From Dehalococcoidia bacterium (GTDB lineage Bacteria; Chloroflexota; Dehalococcoidia; UBA3495): a DNA stretch of 8,202 bases. The stretch lies in NCBI GenBank assembly GCA_002730485.1, contig PCAH01000030.1, positions 1 to 8,202 on the forward strand. The letters are read 5' to 3'. Under the pieces are notes generated by a model that worked only from the letters and a program-made list of their open reading frames with translations, was not told where the DNA came from and did not search any database. How positions within the stretch are numbered: the first letter of the stretch is position 1; every line of letters starts with the position of its first letter. Positions 1 through 5,725 of this stretch are shown in pieces. The position numbers and the translations under genes were made by a program.

Positions 1-50
1 CAATCGTCTCCGGGGCTACTGTCTTTCCAATGCCTGGCCGAATGGGCCCC

Positions 51-434
51 CTAGGCTTCGGTCTGCTCGGTCTCGCTGCCTTTCACGGTGACTGTGATGT
101 GGGCCATAGAAGTGGCGTCGGGAGCGCCGTGCCAGTGATTCTCACCAGCGGGGATGACAACCACGTCGCCCTCGGTGACGGTCAACGACTCGGTGTCATT
201 GGCGACGATGCCGGTGCCCTCGGTGACAATCAAAATCTGGTCGCCGGAATGCTTGTGGAATTTGTTCCTGGAGCCGGCGTCAAACGCGACGATGGCGAAG
301 TTGAAGTTGCTGCTGTCTTCCGGATTGAGGATGGATTGACGCCAAACCTGGGTGCCGGTCATCAGACCGCCGCTGCCCAGGTCATTCATCTCGGCTTTGG
401 TTCGCTCTACGCTGCTCATAGTTACTTTTTTCAT
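51..434 (-). CDS. Small single-domain cupin protein (GtHNL-like metal site)
   Basis: This is a 127-residue one-domain cupin, complete in the window. Cupin motif 1 is seen at residues 54-75 with the H60-x-H62 pair and Q66 in the place usually held by Glu. Motif 2 runs from G89 through PAGENHWHG, with H100 as fourth ligand. The His/His/Gln/His set and the HWHGAP stretch resemble bacterial cupins related to the manganese-dependent hydroxynitrile lyase GtHNL of Granulicella and other short cupins often annotated as (R)-mandelonitrile lyase-like. I infer a metal-binding enzyme acting on a small organic molecule; the substrate cannot be read from the sequence. The ATG at 434 is preceded by AGGAG (plus positions 441-445) with a 6-base spacer, a strong ribosome site, so the in-frame ATG five codons later is unlikely to be the start. 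No signal peptide is seen, so it is probably cytoplasmic. It is the last gene of the minus-strand run. Confidence 0.88.
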   Translation of the reverse strand: MKKVTMSSVERTKAEMNDLGSGGLMTGTQVWRQSILNPEDSSNFNFAIVAFDAGSRNKFHKHSGDQILIVTEGTGIVANDTESLTVTEGDVVVIPAGENHWHGAPDATSMAHITVTVKGSETEQTEA

Positions 435-545
435 AGAATACTCCTGTTACTGATCCACCTGCGGTGGGCAAATTTAACGGACATAATAATACATTCCACT
501 CTGAAGCAAGTCCACTTGCTGATGTCGACCGAGCGGACTGGCCGT
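435..545 (-). promoter_or_regulatory. Probable promoter region of the cupin gene, with dyads
   Basis: This 111-base gap separates the hypothetical gene from the cupin gene. Read on the minus strand it holds TTGCTT (504-509) and, 15 bases on, TATTAT (483-488), a plausible though short-spaced promoter. A 16-base inverted repeat, AGCAAGT-CC-ACTTGCT (505-520), overlaps the -35 element and could be an operator. A small GC-rich hairpin, CCACC-TGC-GGTGG (455-467), lies in the presumed 5' leader, about 20 bases before the start codon. No T-run follows it, so it is not a clear terminator. These are pattern calls made by eye. Confidence 0.35.
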
Positions 546-920
546 TCAGCCCGCTGTCCTCATCTCCTCCAAGGACTCGGCGATGGCTCGTGCCAGGTCG
601 CTGGGACGGTCGGCGAATTCAGGCGTGGGATACCATTCGTAATCAAAGCTACGAAGCACCGTGCCTTCAATGCTGCACCGCAGATTGGACACGATCACCT
701 TGAAGCCCAGCCGTTGAGTGGCTTTTTCGGCCAACATCTCCAGGACAACCTCTGGGCAGTCGAACACCACCAGGAAGCCACCCTCTTTCTTGCCGTCGGT
801 CACCCGACTGCGGAACACCTGGCCGAGTCTCTCGACTTCAACGATCGTGTATTCCCGTTCCGGGACGTCGTGATCCGGCCAGCCGATGCTGATGGGTCCG
901 CCTATCTCCCAATGGTGCAT
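546..920 (-). CDS. Conserved-looking hypothetical protein, 124 residues
   Basis: I do not recognise this protein. It is a soluble-looking 124-residue polypeptide with mixed alpha/beta character. The N-terminal half is rich in beta-forming stretches (YTIVEVERLGQVFRSRV, then GGFLVVFDCPEVVLEML), followed by LGFKVIVSNLRCSIEGTVL and a charged helix at the C-terminus (SDLARAIAESLEEM). There is no signal peptide, membrane segment or Cys/His metal cluster. The ATG at 920 lies only 5 bases after the TAG stop of the amidohydrolase (926-928) and lacks a clear Shine-Dalgarno sequence, so translation is probably coupled to the upstream gene. That makes it likely to be a real gene of the same operon rather than a chance frame. 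The opposite strand is open across this region (30-929), but that reading looks like a shadow: it also crosses the well-supported cupin gene. Function unknown. Confidence 0.72.
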   Translation of the reverse strand: MHHWEIGGPISIGWPDHDVPEREYTIVEVERLGQVFRSRVTDGKKEGGFLVVFDCPEVVLEMLAEKATQRLGFKVIVSNLRCSIEGTVLRSFDYEWYPTPEFADRPSDLARAIAESLEEMRTAG

Positions 921-925
921 GGTCT

Positions 926-2212
926 CTAGCCCAATGTCTGGCGTTCTTTGGCCGTGGCAATCCTGGCCCCGCCCTTGAACACCGCGGCCACGTCACGCAG
1001 GTTTTCCAGGTCCTGGGTCGGGTCTCCGTTGACCACCAGCAGGTCGGCTTGTTTCCCTGCTTCCACCGTTCCGATTGAATCTGCTATCCCGAGGGCCAAG
1101 GCGGGGCTGCGTGTACCGGCATGAATAGCGTCTATGCGAGACAGGCCAGCCCTGTGCAGGGACATGACCTCGCCTTGGAAGTCGCCGAAAGGATAGTAGC
1201 TCCAACCGCAGTCCGAACCGCCAACCAGCTTTACCCCAGCCTCGACGAGGGCACTGAATTGAGACCTGGAATTCTCACCGGAGGCGCTGGACCGCTCCAG
1301 CCGCTCTTCTTCGTCGGCGTTGAGTCCCCGTTCCTTTCGGATGCCAATCAGACGGTCTCGGTTGGCCTGACCCAGTCCCATGGTGGGGTTTAGGTACACC
1401 TCGGAGGCGGCCAGACGTTCTGCCGTTGGCTGGTCATAGCGATACGTGCCGTCATTGTCGTAGAAAGAGCAGTGCAGTATGGCGTCCACCCCCGCGTCTA
1501 GCGCTGCGTTGATAGCATCGGTGCAGCGGCAGTGGGCCAGCACGGGTCGGCCCCGATTGTGGGCTTCATACACGATGGCCTCAAGTTCTTCCACGGAGTA
1601 GGCAGCGCGGTATGGATCACTGGTCGAGGTGCTGCCACCGGAAGCGGCGATCTTGATGAAATCGGCTCCCTGCTTCACCAGGTTGCGGACCATACTTCGT
1701 ACTTCGTCCACGCCGTCGGCCTCGCCGCCCATGTAATAGAGATGGCCGCCGGTTACCGTAAGGGGAGGCCCTGACACCAGTACCCTTGGGCCTTCCACCA
1801 GGCCCGCCGCCAAGCCTTCTTTGAGGGCAAATCCAGTGCGGTTCCAGGAACCGCAGTCGCACATGGTGGTCACGCCTGACGCCACCGCCGCCGCAGTGTT
1901 TCTGGCCGCCCTGAGCAGGCGGATTTCATCATTGTCGTCCAGGTTTACCTGTTCGCCAGTCCGACCATCGCCGGGCATGTTGGTATGGGTGTGGATGTCG
2001 AATAAACCTGCCAGCAGCGTGCCGCCTGGGAATTCGAGTATCTCTTTGGTGGCACCGCCAGAATCCAGGCTGGCGGCATCGGCTGCGGAGCCGACCCACT
2101 TGATGGAGTTACTCTGGATGGCCACAGCTTTGCCTTGCTGAGCCTGGGTACCAACTCCGTCTACCAGTTTGCCGGGAATGATAACCCTGAGGGTGTTGTT
2201 GTCCTGAGGCAA
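926..2212 (-). CDS. Metal-dependent amidohydrolase (imidazolonepropionase / Xaa-Pro dipeptidase-like)
   Basis: This is a 428-residue amidohydrolase-superfamily enzyme of normal length. Residues about 1-65 and 385-428 form the small beta-sandwich, and the TIM barrel lies between. The binuclear metal centre is complete: H74-x-H76 in FDIHTHTN, K187 in ADFIKIAASGG (the usual carboxylated lysine), H227 in VLAHCRC, H247 in AILHCSF, and catalytic D334 in GGSDCG. The family hydrolyses C-N bonds; close relatives include imidazolonepropionase-like and Xaa-Pro or Xaa-Arg/Lys dipeptidase-type enzymes. The substrate cannot be assigned here. The start is TTG at 2212, supported by GGGAG at plus 2220-2224, 7 bases upstream. 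It follows the permease by 63 bases on the same strand. That gap holds -10-like hexamers (TATAAT at 2268-2273, TATAAA at 2236-2241, minus strand), so it may have its own promoter. No signal peptide is seen; probably cytoplasmic. Confidence 0.92.
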   Translation of the reverse strand: MPQDNNTLRVIIPGKLVDGVGTQAQQGKAVAIQSNSIKWVGSAADAASLDSGGATKEILEFPGGTLLAGLFDIHTHTNMPGDGRTGEQVNLDDNDEIRLLRAARNTAAAVASGVTTMCDCGSWNRTGFALKEGLAAGLVEGPRVLVSGPPLTVTGGHLYYMGGEADGVDEVRSMVRNLVKQGADFIKIAASGGSTSTSDPYRAAYSVEELEAIVYEAHNRGRPVLAHCRCTDAINAALDAGVDAILHCSFYDNDGTYRYDQPTAERLAASEVYLNPTMGLGQANRDRLIGIRKERGLNADEEERLERSSASGENSRSQFSALVEAGVKLVGGSDCGWSYYPFGDFQGEVMSLHRAGLSRIDAIHAGTRSPALALGIADSIGTVEAGKQADLLVVNGDPTQDLENLRDVAAVFKGGARIATAKERQTLG

Positions 2213-2275
2213 CTCACTACTCCCGAATAAGCGATTTTATAGTCCGGCCTGAAGCCGCGACGGGTAGATTATAGC

Positions 2276-3361
2276 CTACCGACGTTCACGGAGCATGAGG
2301 AATGCCAATGGAACCGCAGAAACGGCAATCAGTAATAACGCAGGCAGAGCTGCCCGGGCGAAGAAAGCCTCTGAGGCGTTGGACCAGATGGAGGTGGCCA
2401 GGGTGTTGAAACCGATGGGACTCAGTATCAGTGTGGCAGGTAGTTCTTTCATCACTAGTAGGAACACCAGGGCCCATCCGGCCAATATTCCAGGCCGAGC
2501 CACGGGAAGGGTTACCGATGAGAAAGCACGAAGGGGGCTATTACCCAAACCTCGGGCCGCCTCTTCTATCCTGGGGCTGATCTGCAATAGAGAAGTGCGC
2601 ACCGCTCCTAGGGCCGGCGACAGATACAGGACGACGTAGGCCAAAAGCAGCAGTCCGGTGGTCTGGTATAGAGGCGGCGCGTATCTGGCCCCAAAGAAGA
2701 CCAGCGAAAGGGCAATCGCTATGCCAGGCAGGGCAAACCCGACATAGCTGAGCCTCTCCAGGAATCCACTGAAAGCGCCTGGGTACCGAACCGACATCGC
2801 GGCCACGGGCAGGGCCGCTATCACCGCTGCCGTCGCCGCCAGAGCCGCCACGTAGACCGAGTTTCCCACGGCCTCCCACACCAGGTTGAACGGTTCTCCG
2901 GCGGAGATTCCCCTGACCACCCAGTAACCCAGGATGGACATAGGTGCAGCCAATGAGACTGCCACCACTATGGTGCAGAAGGCAAATGCGGGCCACTTCC
3001 ATCGCCCTAATCTGATGGTCGATGGCGGCTGCGATATGGAAGTCGAACTGCTGTAGTAATGGGCACGTCCCCGGCTGAATAACTCAAGTCTCACGATCGC
3101 CAGGGCCAAGATCACCAGCGACAGGGATAATCCTGCTCCCAGCGTCCGGTCCAGAGCAGACTCGTATTGGACGAATATAGCCCAGGTGAATGTCTCATAG
3201 CGCAGTAGAGAAACGGCCCCCAAATCAGAGAGGGTATACAGGGCCACCAGTAGTCCACCGGCGGCGATTCCCGGGCGTAGCATCGGCAGCGTAACGGATA
3301 AGAATGTGGTCCAATTTCCTCTGCCAAGGACCCGGGAAGATTCTTCCAGGGCGGGATCCAT
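2276..3361 (-). CDS. fbpB: Ferric iron ABC transporter permease, C-terminal fragment (frameshifted)
   Basis: This is the C-terminal two thirds of an FbpB/AfuB-type inner-membrane permease. It belongs to the same gene as the fragment at 3225-3890. The ATG at 3361 is only the first in-frame Met: the homologous reading continues upstream as RAALLR to base 3379, where it should join the N-terminal fragment. Two EAA loops that dock the ATPase are visible. One sits just after the start (PALEESSRVLGRG with the downstream TLPMLRPGIAAGG); the second is in the other half (RIEEAARGLGNSP with TLPVARPGILAG). About eight hydrophobic segments follow, ending at AVPLAFLMLRERR. Duplicated six-helix halves in one chain are typical of this family (total about 537 residues if the frame is restored). 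Role: forms the membrane channel for Fe3+ delivered by the binding protein. Without the N-terminal helices this piece is unlikely to work alone. Confidence 0.88.
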   Translation of the reverse strand: MDPALEESSRVLGRGNWTTFLSVTLPMLRPGIAAGGLLVALYTLSDLGAVSLLRYETFTWAIFVQYESALDRTLGAGLSLSLVILALAIVRLELFSRGRAHYYSSSTSISQPPSTIRLGRWKWPAFAFCTIVVAVSLAAPMSILGYWVVRGISAGEPFNLVWEAVGNSVYVAALAATAAVIAALPVAAMSVRYPGAFSGFLERLSYVGFALPGIAIALSLVFFGARYAPPLYQTTGLLLLAYVVLYLSPALGAVRTSLLQISPRIEEAARGLGNSPLRAFSSVTLPVARPGILAGWALVFLLVMKELPATLILSPIGFNTLATSIWSNASEAFFARAALPALLLIAVSAVPLAFLMLRERR

Positions 3362-3890
3362 ACGGAGCAGGGCAGCGCGTACGGGTTAACACCACGTACG
3401 GGAAGCTGAGGAAGGTCAGGGTCAATAGTGCACCGGCAAACCCATGGATATCTGGCAATCGCTCGATACCGAAGGGGCCGTCAAGGGCCTGTTGCAGCAT
3501 TCCCCGTGGCCCAAAGGCGGCAACGACGACAAATCCGGCAACGTAGCTGGGAATCACCAAAGGCAGTGCTGATAACACCACCCAGGCGCGGCGTAGAGGG
3601 AGGTCTGTTCTGGTGGTCAGCCAGGCCAGAGGGATGGCCAGGATTATCGACGCGACTGTGACAGTGGAAACCAGAAGGATGGTCCGCACCAAGATCGTGC
3701 CTACCCGCTGACGGAAGAGCAAGTCCCAGATGTCGCCACCGGCACCGAAGGTGCGTACAACCAGATAGATCAAAGGCAACAGCAGGGCAGCCCCCACGAC
3801 CAACGCGGGAATCCAGACGATTGCCGGAGGTGTTCCCCTGCCTCCGGTCAACGACCTCAACCCAGCCGATGCTACCCCAGCGATGCTCAC
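3225..3890 (-). CDS. fbpB: Ferric iron ABC transporter permease, N-terminal fragment (frameshifted)
   Basis: This is the N-terminal part of the FbpB-like permease. About 170 residues are genuine: helix 1 around residues 23-46 (IVWIPALVVGAALLLPLIY), a second around TILVRTILLVSTVTVASII, a third around VLSALPLVIPSYVAGFVVV, then TLTFLSFPYVVLTR. After that, near base 3381, the frame is lost and the last 50 or so residues to the stop at 3225 are nonsense. The correct continuation (RAALLRMDPALEES) is in the next frame, starting at 3379, so one base (the A opposite T3380) looks extra. The start is GTG at 3888-3890, overlapping the TGA of the binding-protein gene (3887-3889) as GTGA, a classic 4-base coupling of translation. 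A clear ribosome site is lacking, which fits coupling. The whole gene would span 2276-3890. Confidence 0.88.
   Translation of the reverse strand: MSIAGVASAGLRSLTGGRGTPPAIVWIPALVVGAALLLPLIYLVVRTFGAGGDIWDLLFRQRVGTILVRTILLVSTVTVASIILAIPLAWLTTRTDLPLRRAWVVLSALPLVIPSYVAGFVVVAAFGPRGMLQQALDGPFGIERLPDIHGFAGALLTLTFLSFPYVVLTRTRCPAPYGSRPGRIFPGPWQRKLDHILIRYAADATPGNRRRWTTGGPVYPL
3378..3402. repeat. 8-bp direct repeat flanking the permease frameshift
   Basis: CGTACGGG occurs at 3378-3385 and again at 3395-3402, 17 bases apart. Each copy contains the palindrome CGTACG. The reading-frame break of the permease (extra base at about 3380) lies inside the first copy. Short direct repeats favour replication slippage and also short-read misassembly, so the repeat is a possible cause of the break. 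Deleting one whole 17-base unit would not restore the permease frame, so a simple duplication does not explain it. Confidence 0.7.
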
Positions 3891-4912
3891 GGAATGATGC
3901 TAGCCTCACGGAGCAGAGATTGCGTTCCTTCTAGGTCGGACAGCGCCGCCGAAGAAAGGTCAGGGTTGTTGATCTCGGACAAAGGTGAGACACCTTCCGC
4001 GACCGGTATGCCGGCGGCTAGAGGGTACTCATAGGTTTCATCGACGAAATATTTTTGTGAACTCTCTGTCAGTAGATAATCCACAAACTTCTGGGCGTTC
4101 TCCTTGTTGTCGGAAGCGTCGAGGATGCCCACACCGGAGACCATCACGATAGCTCCGGGCCCGCCTGCCGGGGGATGGTAGTTCCGTGCGCCGAAAGAAT
4201 CTCCTTCTTCAGCAAGGAAACGGTGCAGGTAATAGTGGTTCACCAGTCCCACATCTATCTCTCCCGTTGCCGCTGCCGAGACGATTGGAGTGTTCTTAGG
4301 GTAGACCTTGGGGGCGTTTGCCTGAATGTCCTTCAGCCACTGGACCGTCCGTTCCTCGCCCCAAATCGAGCGCATGGCTGTGACCATGGTCTGGAATGAG
4401 GCGTTGGTGGGAGCCCATCCGATGCGACCCTTCCATTTGGGGTGGGCAAATCCGGTTAAATCTTCAGGCAGGTCATCGGGCGTCAATTGTTCGGTGTTAT
4501 ACACGACTGTTCGTGCTCTGCCGGATACTCCCACCCAAACTCCGGTGGAAGAAACCGCCCATTGTGGCACCATGCCCAGAACCTCCTCCTCCAGCGGTGT
4601 CATCATTCCGGCCACTGCGCCAAGTCCGCCGGGGTCCTGGGCAAAGAAGACGTCAGCTGGGGTATTGTTCCCTTCTTCGAGTAATGTGGCCGCCAACTGG
4701 GGAGTGCCGGCATATTTGACCGACACGTCGATTCCGGTGTCGTCTTGGAAGCGTTCGATCAACGGGCCGACCAGGGTATCACTCCGGCCAGAATAGACGG
4801 TCAGCGAGCCTGTGTCACTGTCTGATCCACCGCAGGCGGAGAGGAATGCGGCGGCTAGTAGGAGCCCCAGTATTCCCCAAATGCGAATTCCTTTGTTGGT
4901 GCTAGTGGACAT
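3887..4912 (-). CDS. fbpA: Ferric iron ABC transporter substrate-binding lipoprotein
   Basis: This is a 341-residue FbpA/FutA/IdiA-type iron-binding protein. The N-terminus is a lipoprotein signal: MSTSTNKGIR, a hydrophobic core (IWGILGLLLAAAFL), and lipobox LSAC with the lipidated Cys at 27, followed by a polar GGSDSD linker. The family hallmark SLTVYSGRSDTLVGPLIERF begins the mature domain, and NHYYL (tandem tyrosines at 217-218) supplies the conserved Fe3+ ligands. The open frame extends to a TTG at 4957, but the ATG at 4912 gives the ideal signal peptide and is preferred. Neither start has a strong ribosome site. The stop overlaps the permease start by 4 bases (GTGA). Role: tethered outside the cytoplasmic membrane, it captures Fe3+ and passes it to the permease. 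It heads the minus-strand arm of the divergent locus, so iron-repressed expression from 4913-5324 is likely. The metal could in principle differ; Fe3+ is inferred from the family. Confidence 0.93.
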   Translation of the reverse strand: MSTSTNKGIRIWGILGLLLAAAFLSACGGSDSDTGSLTVYSGRSDTLVGPLIERFQDDTGIDVSVKYAGTPQLAATLLEEGNNTPADVFFAQDPGGLGAVAGMMTPLEEEVLGMVPQWAVSSTGVWVGVSGRARTVVYNTEQLTPDDLPEDLTGFAHPKWKGRIGWAPTNASFQTMVTAMRSIWGEERTVQWLKDIQANAPKVYPKNTPIVSAAATGEIDVGLVNHYYLHRFLAEEGDSFGARNYHPPAGGPGAIVMVSGVGILDASDNKENAQKFVDYLLTESSQKYFVDETYEYPLAAGIPVAEGVSPLSEINNPDLSSAALSDLEGTQSLLREASIIP

Positions 4913-5117
4913 TTTGGTTAGAACCGATTGCCAAATAGTCGATTGTCGTTGGGACAAGTTTTATAATGATATGTCTATTAACAAATAAATGATGTGTACG
5001 CGATTAACTGCGAAAGAGCATATGTTGCCATGTCGCCACTGTCAATAAAGAATCTGGTTCAGCGGTAAGGGGAAACCGTCTGAATGTAGTCAAATCTAGA
5101 CTTTTCATAACCCCCAG

Positions 5118-5131
5118 ATATTTCGTAATAT
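5118..5131. promoter_or_regulatory. AT-rich inverted repeat, possible operator
   Basis: ATATT-TCGT-AATAT is a perfect 5-base inverted repeat with a 4-base centre in the middle of the divergent control region. Its position, between the two promoters, would suit a repressor acting on both arms. Short AT-rich dyads also arise by chance in such DNA. Confidence 0.25.
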
Positions 5132-5228
5132 ATTCGGCTACATCGAGCCTGAAAACAAGACCTGCTTAAGTACTAATGAAGTATGCAGGGGGCATTTATT
5201 TCGCTTGGGGATTAGTTTGGAATATATG

Positions 5229-5260
5229 TTGACATTATTATTTAGTACGTATACGCGTAT
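5229..5260 (+). promoter_or_regulatory. Likely promoter of ATPase-regulator operon with overlapping palindrome
   Basis: A perfect -35 hexamer TTGACA (5229-5234) is preceded by an AT-rich stretch and followed after 15 bases by TATACG (5250-5255), a 4-of-6 match to the -10 box. A perfect 10-base palindrome, ATACGCGTAT (5251-5260), overlaps this -10 and the probable transcription start. Occupancy there would block RNA polymerase, so it is a natural operator candidate for the downstream DtxR-family protein. The short spacer is suboptimal, which leaves room for a different -10 assignment. Confidence 0.45.
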
Positions 5261-5269
5261 CTGAATCTA

Positions 5270-5305
5270 GCGAGGCGTGGAAATCGGGTGACCTTGCGTC
5301 TTTTT
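5270..5305 (+). terminator. Possible weak attenuator in the ATPase gene leader
   Basis: GCGAGG (5270-5275) can pair with CCTTGC (5292-5297), with one G-U pair, closing a 16-base loop. GTC and then five T residues (5301-5305) follow. It lies between the promoter and the ATG at 5325, where no upstream gene needs terminating, so if real it would act as an attenuator. The stem is short and the loop long, so this is a low-confidence call. Confidence 0.22.
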
Positions 5306-5324
5306 CTCGGCGATTAAAGGATAG

Positions 5325-5723
5325 ATGAAACTTTCTGACCTAAATAAACCAGTCGATGACCTGAGCAATGCACCTGCTTTGAAGTGCATTGGCTTGGCGA
5401 AACAGTTCAATGGTGTTCCTGCTGTGGCCGGACTTGAGCTGACAGTTCCCCAGGGCCAGATATTGGCGCTGTTGGGCCCCCGCGGTTGCGGTAAAACCAC
5501 CGCACTTCGGTTGATAGCTGGTTTTGAAGACCCGGACAAAGGTGTCATTTCCATTGGTGGTCAGACAATGAACGTTGGCGGTGAAAGTCTTCCGCCGGAA
5601 CGCCGACGTGTCGGCATGGTCTTCCAAGAAGGCGCTCTATTTCCCCACTTGTCTGTTGAACAGAATATCGCTTACGGGCTGCCCAAGGGTCAGGACCGTG
5701 ACGGTGGATCGACGAAGTCCTAG
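5325..5723 (+). CDS. fbpC: Ferric iron ABC transporter ATPase, N-terminal fragment (frameshifted)
   Basis: This is the N-terminal part of an FbpC/PotA-type ABC ATPase. Residues 1-127 are genuine. Walker A is GPRGCGKTT at 51-59 (K57 binds ATP phosphate) and the Q-loop is VFQEGALFPH with Q101. After DRDG (base 5705) the frame is lost and a TAG follows at 5721. The correct continuation, IDEVLELIGL, is in another frame from 5708, so one base is missing between about 5703 and 5708. The ATG at 5325 is well supported by AAAGGA at 5316-5321. There is a roughly 18-residue N-terminal extension before the usual family start. Role when intact: hydrolyses ATP on the cytoplasmic face to drive Fe3+ import through the permease. 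As written, the product has Walker A but no signature or Walker B motif and could not be a working ATPase. Confidence 0.9.
   Translation: MKLSDLNKPVDDLSNAPALKCIGLAKQFNGVPAVAGLELTVPQGQILALLGPRGCGKTTALRLIAGFEDPDKGVISIGGQTMNVGGESLPPERRRVGMVFQEGALFPHLSVEQNIAYGLPKGQDRDGGSTKS
5703..5710 (+). other. Frameshift junction within the ATPase gene
   Basis: GGT (5703-5705) is the last codon in the first frame; ATC (5708-5710) is the first codon of the second. The two bases GG between them should be a full codon, so one base appears deleted. No classic slippery heptamer or long homopolymer is present, which argues against programmed frameshifting. Confidence 0.8.
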
Positions 5724-5725
5724 AG

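Larger units (their letters stand above)
4913..5324. promoter_or_regulatory. AT-rich divergent control region between binding-protein and ATPase genes
   Basis: About 410 bases without a convincing gene, clearly richer in A+T than the flanking coding DNA. It must carry promoters for both arms. Toward the minus strand there are -10-like hexamers TATCAT (4966-4971) and TATAAA (4960-4965), without a good -35. Toward the plus strand there is a strong TTGACA at 5229-5234. Palindromic or near-palindromic sites include GGTTAGAACC (4916-4925, just before the minus-strand ATG), an imperfect 14-mer dyad CGCGATTAACTGCG (4999-5012), ATATT-TCGT-AATAT (5118-5131), CCTGC/GCAGG arms (5161-5189) and ATACGCGTAT (5251-5260). 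Any of these could be bound by the DtxR-type regulator encoded downstream. None matches the IdeR/DtxR consensus well, so the true operator is not identified. Confidence 0.6.

Noticed and set aside
34..57. GC-rich stem after the cupin stop as a terminator
   Set aside because: Pairing of the GGCC and GCCT/AGGC arms leaves an asymmetric bulge and is not followed by T residues.
30..929. Long plus-strand open frame of 299 codons
   Set aside because: It lies antisense to the cupin and the hypothetical gene, has low-complexity composition and no family features, while the cupin on the other strand has full motifs and a strong ribosome site. Treated as a shadow.
2263..2280. GGTAG/CTACC hairpin at the permease stop as a terminator
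   Set aside because: The stem is only 5 bases with an 8-base AT-rich loop and no T-run; the loop reads as TATAAT on the minus strand, so it is as likely a promoter element.
4326..4796. Plus-strand open frames inside the binding-protein gene
   Set aside because: They are antisense to a strongly supported gene and show no domain, ribosome site or sensible composition.
3887..4957. TTG at 4957 as start of the iron-binding protein
   Set aside because: It adds 15 residues ahead of a perfect lipoprotein signal peptide and lacks a ribosome site; the ATG at 4912 is the better start.
4913..5324. Small RNA or riboswitch in the divergent gap
   Set aside because: Apart from scattered short dyads and one weak hairpin with T5 I see no conserved aptamer-like architecture.
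3378..5710. Programmed ribosomal frameshifting to explain the two split genes
   Set aside because: Neither junction has a slippery heptamer or homopolymer, the two need shifts of opposite sign, and these families are not known for it.
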